Shown here: positions 24,872 to 33,300 of the stretch, one piece after another
Layout: each line of letters starts with the position of its first letter
Position numbering within the stretch: position 1 is the first letter of the stretch
Assembly (NCBI GenBank): GCA_016794345.1
Contig: JAEUKE010000208.1
Span: 1-40,750 of the forward strand
Length of the DNA: 40,750 nucleotides
Reading direction: 5' to 3'
From: Myxococcales bacterium
GTDB lineage: Bacteria > Myxococcota_A > Polyangia > Polyangiales > Polyangiaceae
The notes under the pieces: model-generated
Told to the model about the DNA's origin: nothing
The model's database searches: none
The model's input: only the letters and a program-made list of their open reading frames with translations
Position numbers and translations under genes: made by a program

Positions 24872-25186
24872 TCACACGTCCATGTCGACGTTGCCCTTGA
24901 AGACGGCGCCGTCGGCGATGGTGAACCGGGAGGCCTTCACGTCCCCGACGAGGCGCCCGCCCGTGAGCAGGTCCACCCGGTCCGAGGCGTTGACGTTGCC
25001 GGTGACGGTGCCGCTCACGGCCACGCTCGTCGCGCCGATGTCGGCTTCGACGAGGCCGCCGGACTCGATCGTGACGGGGCCTTCGGCGCTGAGCTTGCCT
25101 CGCACCGTGCCCGCGACGACGACCGCCTCGTCCGAGGTGATCTCGCCCTCGATGATGATGCCCTGTCCGATGACCGTTCCTGCCAC
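24872..25186 (-). CDS. Short bactofilin
   Basis: This 104-residue protein consists only of the bactofilin beta-helix core (for example EGEITSDEAVVVAGTVRG and GGLVEADIGATSVAV), without tails. The start is GTG at 25186 with GGGAG 6-8 nt upstream. It is the middle gene of the tandem trio, so the three probably arose by duplication. Co-polymerisation with its neighbours is likely by analogy with M. xanthus BacN/BacO/BacP, which form joint filaments that position chromosome-segregation proteins. A specific one-to-one assignment is not possible by eye. Confidence 0.9.
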   Translation of the reverse strand: MAGTVIGQGIIIEGEITSDEAVVVAGTVRGKLSAEGPVTIESGGLVEADIGATSVAVSGTVTGNVNASDRVDLLTGGRLVGDVKASRFTIADGAVFKGNVDMDV

Positions 25187-25204
25187 GTGTATCTCCCTAT
25201 CCGG

Positions 25205-25606
25205 TCACTTGCCGCGCCGGGTGCCTGCGTTGCCGCCGAGCCCGTCGGGCAGCTCGAAAATCGCGTCGATCCGGCCCGAGAACGAGGCGCCTTCTTCCAG
25301 CGCCACCTCGCTGCCGCTCATGTTGCCTTCCACCCGCGCGCTGGCGCGGATGTGAACCGGGCCCGTCGCGTCGACGTCGCCCGTGAGGGCGCCGTCGATC
25401 AGGACGCTGTTGGCCGTGACGTTGCCCGCCACGGTCGCGGCGTCCGCGACCTCGAGGGTGCCACCGATCTTCACGTCACCTTCGATGTCGCCCTCGACCC
25501 GCAGGTCCCCGTCGCCGGTCACCCGACCGCGGATCCGGACGGAGCGGCCGAGGACGTTCGCCTCGGAAGCGGCGGTCGTGCGTGACTTGGTGAGCGCTCG
25601 AGACAT
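25205..25606 (-). CDS. Bactofilin
   Basis: This 133-residue bactofilin is the first gene of the trio. An N-terminal tail of about 18 polar residues (SRALTKSRTTAASEANV) precedes the beta-helix core (about 20-118, e.g. GRVTGDGDLRVEGDIEGDVKIGG). A short Gly/Arg tail ends the protein. GGAG lies 12 nt before the ATG, a little far. The gene begins 49 bp downstream of the glycosyltransferase stop on the same strand, so the glycosyltransferase, three bactofilins and pyrE may share a transcript. The family role is cytoskeletal scaffolding; the exact process here is unknown. Confidence 0.9.
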   Translation of the reverse strand: MSRALTKSRTTAASEANVLGRSVRIRGRVTGDGDLRVEGDIEGDVKIGGTLEVADAATVAGNVTANSVLIDGALTGDVDATGPVHIRASARVEGNMSGSEVALEEGASFSGRIDAIFELPDGLGGNAGTRRGK

Positions 25607-25655
25607 GCTGTGGCTTTCTCCGAAGGTGGCCGCGGAAGCTACTCCAATGCTCAGT

Positions 25656-26414
25656 TCATATCAACCGGCCCTCGCCGCCACGCCGTTCTCGGAGGCGCAT
25701 CCTCCAGACGCTCCAGACCGCCTCGACGAAGATTCTCCTGTCCATCTTGGAGGCTCCCGCTCGGCGGTCGACGAACACGATGGGCACCTCGTCGACGCGC
25801 GCGCCTCGGAGGAGCGCGCGGTAGGTGGTCTCGATCTGGAAGGCGTAGCCGTTCGAGCGGAGCGTCGCGGGAGAGATCGCCTCCAGGGTCTCCCGCCGGT
25901 AGACCTTGAACCCCGTGGTCATGTCCCGGACGGGCGAGCCGAGGACCAGCCTCGCGTAGAGCGACCCTCCCTTCGAGAGGACGTGCCGACCCAGGCCCCA
26001 GCCGAGGATGCCCCCGCCGGGCACGTTGCGCGAGCCGACCGCCACCTGGGCGCCGTCATCGAGGGCCCGGAGCAGCCGCACGAGATCGCGCGGGTCGTGG
26101 GACAGGTCCGCGTCCATCTCGGCGACGAAGCGGTAGTCGCGGGCGAGCGCCCACGCGAACCCCTCCACGTAGGCCGTGCCCAGCCCGAGCTTCCCCGCCC
26201 GATGCAGCACGTGAACGCTGGTGTTGCGCCGCGCGATCTCGTCCGCGAGCTGGCCGGTTCCGTCCGGTGAGGCATCGTCCACCACGAGCACGTGCGCGCG
26301 TGGTACCGCGGAAAAGACAGCGTCGAGGAGGCCGGGCAGGTTCGTCGCCTCCATGTACGTCGGCACGACGATGACCAACCCGTCGCCCGCAAGGTCCACT
26401 TGCCCGAGGCTCAC
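25656..26414 (-). CDS. Family 2 glycosyltransferase, polyprenol-phosphate mannose synthase-like
   Basis: This is a 252-residue GT-A glycosyltransferase. The pattern is that of dolichol/polyprenol-phosphate mannose synthase: VVPTYMEATNLP at the N-terminus, VVDDASPDGTG (44-54), the metal-binding AEMDADLSHDP (Asp101, Asp103), and later MTTGFKVYRRE and GYAFQIE. It should transfer a sugar, probably mannose, from a nucleotide sugar to a polyprenyl phosphate on the cytoplasmic face of the membrane. No C-terminal membrane domain is attached, as in the single-domain class. The start is GTG at 26414. It is divergent from thioredoxin, with 59 bp between them. Donor and acceptor are inferred from family. 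Confidence 0.88.
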   Translation of the reverse strand: MSLGQVDLAGDGLVIVVPTYMEATNLPGLLDAVFSAVPRAHVLVVDDASPDGTGQLADEIARRNTSVHVLHRAGKLGLGTAYVEGFAWALARDYRFVAEMDADLSHDPRDLVRLLRALDDGAQVAVGSRNVPGGGILGWGLGRHVLSKGGSLYARLVLGSPVRDMTTGFKVYRRETLEAISPATLRSNGYAFQIETTYRALLRGARVDEVPIVFVDRRAGASKMDRRIFVEAVWSVWRMRLRERRGGEGRLI

Positions 26415-26473
26415 GCGGTGCGTACCCTAACTCGCGGTTCGGGCCGCACACCACCCCCGAGGAGAGCGAAGTC

Positions 26474-26797
26474 ATGGCAGGCAAGAACGTCCTCGATGTC
26501 AACGATGTGAACTGGGAAGACACCGTGCTCAAGAGCGACAAGCCCGTGCTCGTCGACTTCACGGCCACCTGGTGCGGCCCCTGCAAGAAGCTGGCGCCCA
26601 TCGTCGAGAAGCTCGCGGATGACCTCGCAGGTCAGGTCACGGTCGGAAAGTGCGACATCGGCGATTCGCCGGGCGTCGCCGCCAAATACGCCGTGAAGAA
26701 CGTCCCCACGCTCATGGTCTTCAAGAACGGCGAGAAGGTCGCCCACCACGCCGGGATGGCGAACCGGGAGAAGCTCGTTCAGCTTCTTGGGCTCTGA
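26474..26797 (+). CDS. trxA: Thioredoxin
   Basis: This 107-residue cytoplasmic disulfide reductase is of the standard thioredoxin length and fold. The active site is WCGPCK with Cys34 and Cys37, and the cis-proline is at NVPT (Pro78). GAGGAG precedes the ATG at suitable spacing. It stands alone, divergent from the glycosyltransferase and followed by a hairpin repeat and a kinase gene. No thioredoxin reductase is in the window. Other thioredoxin paralogues are likely elsewhere, so the gene symbol denotes the family rather than proven orthology. Confidence 0.95.
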   Translation: MAGKNVLDVNDVNWEDTVLKSDKPVLVDFTATWCGPCKKLAPIVEKLADDLAGQVTVGKCDIGDSPGVAAKYAVKNVPTLMVFKNGEKVAHHAGMANREKLVQLLGL

Positions 26798-26850
26798 CCA
26801 GGTGACAGACCGGGCGCCGCCGTCGTGCTCGACGAGCCAGACGCCGCTCT

Positions 26851-26888
26851 TTCACCCCCCCGGCCCCCCTCAACTTCGTTGAGGGGGG
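26851..26888 (+). repeat. Dispersed GC-hairpin repeat, copy D
   Basis: TTCACCCCCCCGG precedes perfect 11-bp arms CCCCCCTCAAC (26864-26874) and GTTGAGGGGGG (26878-26888) with a TTC loop. It is the best-formed copy. It lies in the 123-bp gap between thioredoxin and the second kinase, in the direction of transcription. No T-tract follows, so it is not a standard intrinsic terminator. Confidence 0.85.
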
Positions 26889-26920
26889 AGTCCTTCTTGC
26901 TCTGGTAGCATCGCGCGGGA

Positions 26921-28849
26921 GTGCTGTCCGAGCCCCCCGCGAACAGAATCCGCGAGCTCCTCGCCGGCGCGATCGTCGTCGGCGAAGGAGGGACGCGGTT
27001 CCACCTCCGGACGCTGCTCGGCGAAGGCGGGCAGGGCTGGGTCTTTCGCGCGAACTTCGACGACCCCGAGGGCTTCTGGGTCGTCGTCAAGATCCTGCGC
27101 CCGGAAGGCGTGACCGAGGACGCGCTCCATCGCTTCGGTCAGGAGGCGAAGGTCCTCCAGATGCTCGGCGCGGTCCCGGCGCCCAACCCGAACATCATTC
27201 GGTTCTACGATCACGGCGTCCACCACCTGCAGCTGGGCGCCGACATCCAGCTGCCGTTCATCGCGCTCGAATACGTCGACGGCGAGACGCTGGCGAAGGT
27301 CATCGACGAGAACCTCGGCGTCGGCCTCCCCATCGAGCGGGCGTCGCGGATCATGAAGCAGGTGGCCCGCGCGCTCCACACGGTCCACGAGCATCGGATC
27401 GTCCACCGCGATCTGAAGCCGTCGAACATCCTGCTCGCGCAGCAACACGGCATCGAGATCGCGAAGGTCACCGACTTCGGGCTCGTCAAGGCGCCGCACC
27501 TCTCGCCGCGCAGCACGGCCACCATCGCCGGCGCCACGCTCGGGTACGCGCCGCCGGAGCAATACGAGATGGGCAACAGCCGCGTCGGTCCGCAGACCGA
27601 CGTCTTCTCGTTCGGCGCCATCTTGTTCGAGGTGCTCTCGGGTCGCGGGGCCTTTCCGCACCAACCAGGCGAGAGCCCCCTCCGCACAGTCGCCCGGATC
27701 TTGAGCGGGGACAGGCCGCAGCTCGCGCGCGTCGCGAGCACGCTCCGCCCCGAGCTCCGCGAGCGGCTCGACATCGTGGGCCTCCTCGATCGCGAGATCG
27801 CCCGCGCCACCGCGGCCGATCCCGTTCATCGTCACGGCTCGGTCGTGGAGCTGTGGAACGCCGTCGAGCCCCTCCTCCGGACCGTCGAGCGGCGCCCGTC
27901 GGTCTCGGCGGGCCCGGCGGCGTTCGCCGTCTCCGGAGATCGCGCGGGCAGCGTCCCGTCGATGGAGCGGCCACGCTCCTGGCAGTTCGCGGTGGTCGGT
28001 CGGCGCATCGAGCACGATCGGCTGCGCACCGCGTACGTGTCGTCCGAGGAGGGGGCGGTGTACGCCGCTGGTCTCAACGGCGTGTACCGCTTCGAGCGGC
28101 GCCAGTGGGTGCCTGTCGAGCTGCCGGCCGGGCTCGACCCGCGCCGCATCCGCGGGCTGAACAAGCTCCGAAGCGGGGAGCTCCTCGTCTATGGGGAGGC
28201 AGGGCTCGCCGCCGCCGTCGGTCCGGGCGGCGCCGCGCGCCAGCTGCCGGGCGCTTCGGGCGACTTCAACTGGCTCGGCGCCTTCACGGAAGACGGAGAT
28301 GTCATTCTCGCGGGCGAGCGCCGATCGCGGCCGATCGGATGTGTCGCCGAGATCGGCGCGCAGTCGGCGAACCTCCACACGCTCACCGGGACCACGCGGC
28401 TCTTCTCCGTCACCCGGCTCGCGTCCGGCGCCATCCTCGTGTGCGGCAGCCACGGCGATCTGGTCCAGATCCTCCCGACGGCCCAGCGCCCGGTCCCCTG
28501 GGGGCGGACCGGCCACCTCTACGCCGTCGCCCGGTCGGCGACGGGCGGCGCGTACGTGGTGGGGAGCGGAGGGCACGCGCTCGACATCGCGCCGAGCTCG
28601 ACCGGCGATCTCGTGGCCACGCTCGAGGCCGTCCAGACGACGCGGGACCTCTGGAGCCTGCGCCTCGACCCGGACGGGACGCCGTGGGCAGGCGGGAGCC
28701 AGGGTCGCGTCCTCGAGCGCCGTAGCGGGACCTGGGTGAGGATCCCTTGTGATCTCACGCAGGCGGACATCCTCGCCGTGTGTCCCTTCCGGGGCGTCGT
28801 GACGGTCGTGCCGGATGACGGTGCTGTCATCGAAGGTCGGCCGGGCTGA
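26921..28849 (+). CDS. Ser/Thr protein kinase fused to a beta-propeller-like C-terminus
   Basis: This 642-residue protein starts with GTG. The kinase domain (about 25-310) is complete: GEGGQGWVF nucleotide loop, VVVKIL lysine, HRDLKPSNI with Asp164, DFGLVK with Asp185, and PPEQYEMG after the activation loop. From about 350 to 640 comes a repetitive beta-rich region with recurring short units (VYAAGLNGVYRF, ELLVYGEAGLAA, AILVCGSHGDLVQI, AYVVGSGGHAL, PWAGGSQGRVLE) spaced about 45 residues apart, suggesting a six- or seven-bladed propeller. No membrane segment is visible, so the kinase should be cytoplasmic and the propeller may bind the substrate or a ligand. It is followed after 13 bp by the ketopantoate-reductase homologue. 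Confidence 0.9.
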   Translation: MLSEPPANRIRELLAGAIVVGEGGTRFHLRTLLGEGGQGWVFRANFDDPEGFWVVVKILRPEGVTEDALHRFGQEAKVLQMLGAVPAPNPNIIRFYDHGVHHLQLGADIQLPFIALEYVDGETLAKVIDENLGVGLPIERASRIMKQVARALHTVHEHRIVHRDLKPSNILLAQQHGIEIAKVTDFGLVKAPHLSPRSTATIAGATLGYAPPEQYEMGNSRVGPQTDVFSFGAILFEVLSGRGAFPHQPGESPLRTVARILSGDRPQLARVASTLRPELRERLDIVGLLDREIARATAADPVHRHGSVVELWNAVEPLLRTVERRPSVSAGPAAFAVSGDRAGSVPSMERPRSWQFAVVGRRIEHDRLRTAYVSSEEGAVYAAGLNGVYRFERRQWVPVELPAGLDPRRIRGLNKLRSGELLVYGEAGLAAAVGPGGAARQLPGASGDFNWLGAFTEDGDVILAGERRSRPIGCVAEIGAQSANLHTLTGTTRLFSVTRLASGAILVCGSHGDLVQILPTAQRPVPWGRTGHLYAVARSATGGAYVVGSGGHALDIAPSSTGDLVATLEAVQTTRDLWSLRLDPDGTPWAGGSQGRVLERRSGTWVRIPCDLTQADILAVCPFRGVVTVVPDDGAVIEGRPG

Positions 28850-28862
28850 CATCGTGACCGCC

Positions 28863-29792
28863 ATGCGCATCCTGGTCTTCGGGGCCGGCGCCTTGGGGAC
28901 GCTCTACGCGGCGCGGCTCGCGATGGCCGGCAACGAGGTGGCCTTGCTCGCGAGGGGGCGCCGCCTCGACGCGCTCCGCGAAGGCGGCGTGCGGATCCGC
29001 CCCCGCGGCTCGCGCACGCTACCGCCCGCGCCCGTGCACATCGTGGAGCGAATGACAGACTCGAGCCATGACCTGGTCATCGTCCTCGTTCGCCGTCACC
29101 AGGCCGACGAGGCGCTGCGGGTCGTGACCGCCGCGCGTGACGCGAGCGACGTCTTGATGATGGTCAACGTCGCCTCCGGGTACGAGACGTGGCGCGCAGC
29201 GCTCGGTGCTCGCCTGCTCGTCGGCTTCGCGGGCGCGGTGGCCGGGCTCGCTCCGGATGGCGTGCTCGAATACGAGGTCGCCCCCGCGGTCTTCCAGCCG
29301 ACCGTCTTGGGAGAGCCCGCCGGCCCTCCGAGCGAGCGTGTCCACCGCGTCGCGCGCGCGCTCGCGGACGCTGGCTTCCCGGTGCAGACGCGCGACGACA
29401 TGGAAGACTGGCAGTACGCTCACGCGGCCTGGATCACCCCCTTCATGCTGGTGACCGCGATTGCCGCGCGGGATCCGGACCGCCTCGAGGACAAGGCCCT
29501 GCTGCGCCTCTGGATGGGCGCGACGAGAGAGGGCGTGCGGCTCGTTCGGGAGGCGCGCGGGCGCGTCAGGCCGCGGGCGCTCTCGCTCGTCGCCGGCTTG
29601 CCTGCTCCTTGGCTCGCCGCGATCTCGCGCGGCGTCCTCGCTCCTCGCAGGATGCGCGAGCGGTTCGTGTCCGCGGGCCACGACTCGCGGACCGAAGGCC
29701 TCGCTCTGGCCGCCGAGCTCGCGGCCGTCGCTGCGCAGGTCGGCCTGTCGCTGCCGGATCTCGAGCGGCTCCGCGCGCTCGCGACCGCGTGA
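28863..29792 (+). CDS. Ketopantoate reductase-like (ApbA/PanE family) oxidoreductase
   Basis: This is a 309-residue NAD(P)-dependent oxidoreductase. The N-terminal Rossmann motif is clear (ILVFGAGALGTLYAARL, Gly7-Ala-Gly-Ala-Leu-Gly12). The C-terminal helical domain typical of 2-dehydropantoate 2-reductase follows. The expected family reaction is ketopantoate to pantoate in coenzyme A synthesis. However, the usual W-x-K-x3-N segment that carries the catalytic Lys reads WQYAHAAW here (Trp183, Tyr185), with no lysine at that position. It may therefore act on another keto acid, or use a different mechanism. The ATG at 28863 was preferred because the frame upstream overlaps the kinase gene. Confidence 0.82.
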   Translation: MRILVFGAGALGTLYAARLAMAGNEVALLARGRRLDALREGGVRIRPRGSRTLPPAPVHIVERMTDSSHDLVIVLVRRHQADEALRVVTAARDASDVLMMVNVASGYETWRAALGARLLVGFAGAVAGLAPDGVLEYEVAPAVFQPTVLGEPAGPPSERVHRVARALADAGFPVQTRDDMEDWQYAHAAWITPFMLVTAIAARDPDRLEDKALLRLWMGATREGVRLVREARGRVRPRALSLVAGLPAPWLAAISRGVLAPRRMRERFVSAGHDSRTEGLALAAELAAVAAQVGLSLPDLERLRALATA

Positions 29793-29798
29793 CGTCTC

Positions 29799-30317
29799 TC
29801 AGGGCACGGCCTCGATCGGCGTGCGTATCTCGGCCAGCGTCTCGGGGGCCGCGCCGCCCGCGCCTTCATCGTAGTAGTCGCAGCCGTCTTTCACGGGACA
29901 GCGCAAGAGCCGCACGGTGAGCTCGGTGGAGATCTCCTCCGCCTTCTCGAGCTGAACGTAGGCGTTCAGGAGCTCGGACCAACCGCCCTCGCAGACCTCC
30001 AGGAACTCCACCGAGCGACCGCTGCCGCCTGGAGAGAGGTCCGCCGTGACGACGTCCCCCTCGACCGCGCCGAAGACCCTGACCGAGTAATAGACGTGCT
30101 GGCCGCCTTGCGGGCCGTAGTCCATCTGGAGCGTCGCGCCCGCCTCGAGCTCCTCGAACGTCTCGCCTTCGTGGCGACCGACCACGAGCGTGATGTCGGC
30201 GGCGGGGTCGAGATCGGCGCAGCCGGCCTCCGGGTAGAACTCCTGATCTCCGTTGCAGGAGCCGAAGCACCCCGAGAGCGCGACCGAGAGCGACAAGATC
30301 AAGCACGAGCGAAGCAT
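29799..30317 (-). CDS. Small uncharacterised lipoprotein
   Basis: This 172-residue protein has a clean lipoprotein signal peptide (LSVALSGC, Cys17). The mature part is acidic and beta-rich, with scattered Cys residues (CFGSC, GCADL, EVCEGG, RCPVKDGC) that could form disulfides. I do not recognise a domain. It converges with the reductase gene, with only 6 bp between stops. It lies 47 bp downstream (in transcription order) of the large metallohydrolase gene, so it could be the tail of that operon. The function is unknown. Confidence 0.78.
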   Translation of the reverse strand: MLRSCLILSLSVALSGCFGSCNGDQEFYPEAGCADLDPAADITLVVGRHEGETFEELEAGATLQMDYGPQGGQHVYYSVRVFGAVEGDVVTADLSPGGSGRSVEFLEVCEGGWSELLNAYVQLEKAEEISTELTVRLLRCPVKDGCDYYDEGAGGAAPETLAEIRTPIEAVP

Positions 30318-30364
30318 GCGCGCAGCTTACACCGCCGAGCGGCGCGCGCACGCAGCCGACGCCG

Positions 30365-33300
30365 TCAGTCCCCGCCCACGACGCCGCGCTGGATGGTGCA
30401 GCCGCCGCTCACGGCGATCCCGCAGACGCCCTCCTCGTCGAGGCACGTCTGGCCTTGTGGGCACATCTCGTCCGACGTGCACGGCACCGAGCAGAACGGC
30501 GGAGGCCCGTAGGGCGCGTCGTATTTCCCGTTTCCGTCGACGTCGATCCAGATGGGGTTCGCGATCGCGTACGGGATGATGGGCGACCAATCGGGGATCG
30601 TCGGATCCGCCGTGAGGATCTGGTTCACGACCGGCACGTCCGCGAAGGCGCCGCTCGCCGTCTGCGAGAGCTGGATCTCACCAAACGGAATGTCGAAGAC
30701 GACCGGCCGGAGCTGGTTCTGGTCGCGCAGCCCCATCGCGATGATGACGACCCACGAGTCGCGCTCGGGCACGACGATGGGCGTCTTGATGCGGAAGTCC
30801 TCGATGACCTCGGGGCCGTGGTCTTTCGTGAGCTCACGGACCATCGAGCCGTTCAGGTAGACCTCGACCCGATCCGCGCCGAACCAGCTCGGTGTCTGCA
30901 CGATCACGAAGAGGTCTTTCTGCTCCCCGGGGCTGGCGGAGACCACGTCGCCGAAGGTCTTGTCGTCGATCGTCGCGGTGACGAACGGTCCGTAGCTCGC
31001 GACCGCGTGGCCGGCCCGCAGGCTGTCGACCGCGTCCTTCGCCTGGAGCGCGTCCGGGCGATCCGTCGGGCTCTTGAAGAAGGTCCGCGGGAAGCCCGGC
31101 TCCTTTGAGAAGTTGTGGCTGTCGCTGCTCCCGATCTGGGTCGGCGTGAGGCCGTAGTCCAGGTAGCGGAAGTAGTCGTCGATCTGCCCGGCGCGGTAAG
31201 CACACGGCTCGGACTTGGTCTCGTCGGGCACCGGACCGTCACCGAAGCCCGCCGGCGCGCAGAGGGCTTGACTGGCCTCGGCGTCGCCTGCGAAGCTGAC
31301 GATCTTGTCCTGTTCTTCGCTCGTCCGCTCGAGGATCCGCTTCGTGAAGTAAAACGCGAGCCGCGATCGGTTGCGCCGCTTGCAGTCGAGGAAGCTCTCC
31401 CCCTTCTTGCAGCCCGTCAGCGTCCCCTCGGGCATCTCGGGGCAAGACGCGACCAACGTCGGCTCGTCCTCGGAGGCGTTCAGCCGATCCTTGCAGCGTG
31501 TCCAGTCCACGACCTCGCTCACGCTCGGCGTCCGGGCGAGATCGAGCCGCTTGGCGCCGAGCGCTTCCATCGCGTCCATGTCGCAGGCGACCGTCCGGAA
31601 GACCGGGTTCGACTGGTTCAGCGTGTCGAGCTTGCGCAGGAGCGTGAAGGTGTCCACCCCGCTCTGATCGAGGTAGCCGAAGAAGCCGTCACGCGGGTGC
31701 GCGACGATGGTGAACGGCTTCAGGTCGGGGTCGCCGGCCTTGCGGATGGCGTCGAGGATCTGCCCGCCGGGCAGGCACGACCAGTCGGGCGAGCCGTGGC
31801 GCGGCACGTCGAGGTTGTCGTAGTCGAGCGGGAAGCCGATGAAGTGGCCGTACTCCAGCGTGGTCACCTCGGCCGAGACGAAGCTCTTCAGCTCCTGCTC
31901 GAGGCGCATCTCGCGAATGACCGGCTCGTAGTCGGTCGAGACGTCGTGATCGGTCGAGACGCCGACGTCGAGGCCCTCCGCCACCACCGTCGTCACGCGG
32001 CGGGGCAGGGGCATGCCGCTGTCGAACGACGGGGCGGAGTGCAGGTGCATGTCGATCGACATCCACCCGGTGGTGTCGACCTCGTGCGCGAGCGTGGCGT
32101 CGACGCGCTCGACCTGACCCGGCGTGAGCTCGAGCTTCGCGGTGTAGACGGAGTACTCGGGCCCGCGCGACACGTACACGCGGTAGCGGCCCGGCTCGAT
32201 CCGCACGCGTCCGGTCCCGCTCGCGGTGATCTCGAGCAGCCGTGCGCCGTTCGCGAGCCGGCCCTCGCCGGCGTAGGGTCGCCGGCGGCCGTCGCCGTCG
32301 AGCGCCTTGTCGTCCTCGTCGAGCGAGACGAACGTGAGCTTGCCGGGCATCGTGAGGCCCTCGGCGTCCGTGACGCGGTAGTCGACGAACGCGTGCTCCG
32401 GCAGCGCGAGCGAGACGAGCTTCTCCTCGTCCGAGCGGAGCTTCAGCCGGGCCGGTCGTGAGACGGCCTGGTAGGTCGGGTCCATCGCGACGAGCAGGTA
32501 GTCGCCCTCCTCGAGCGACGCGTGGAAGTCGCCGTCTTCGACGTTGTCGATGCCCAGGTCCGCGTTGATCGCGTTGAGCACGCCGACGTCGCCGCGCAGC
32601 TCGCGGTTCGCCCTCGCGACCTGATCGAGCGACTCCCAGTCACGGCGCGGATCGGGGTCTGCGAGCACCAGGATCTGTGCGTTGGGCACGGACTCACCCG
32701 TCGCGGCCCACGTCACGTAGCCCGAGACGGTGCCCATCGCGCGTCCGCGGATCTTGTTCATCTCCTCGGTCACGCTCGCGATGTCGCCGTCGCCCACCAC
32801 GATGTACCGCTCGTAGACGAACGCGCGGTGCGCGTCGCAGACGTCGTCGTCGGCGTTGTCGAAGAGGCAGTTCTTGCCGCCGACGAGGAAAGCCGTCGCC
32901 GCGCTCGCGAAGATCGGCACGTTCACGGCCGACCTGTCCTGGCCCTTCGGCGGAACCGTCAGGTACCCGTAGCTGATGTCTCCGCCCGCGGCGGCCACGA
33001 AGTCGTAGGTGAGGGGCGTGGTGAAGGTGTTGCGGGCGACGTTGGCCGCGTCTTGTACGGCCTCGTCCTCGTCGAAGCCCACCCCCGGCGCGAAGACGTC
33101 GTTCTGGTTGCCGAAGAAGACGAAGTCGCCGGCGATCACGCCCGCCTTCTTCTCCGCCGGCGGGTCGGTGATCGTCGGCGTATCCCCGAGGATCGAGCCG
33201 AAGACGCTCTGCGGCTCGGAGTAGACGTCGAGCGGAAGCAGCTCGCTGCAAGCACATGTCAGGCAGCCGGCGTCGTCTTGCGCGTAGCCGTGGTCGCAGT

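Noticed and set aside
26851..26888. Hairpin copy D as an intrinsic terminator of thioredoxin
   Set aside because: The stem is strong but no T-run follows, and the same structure recurs at four other sites, so a dispersed repeat explains it better.
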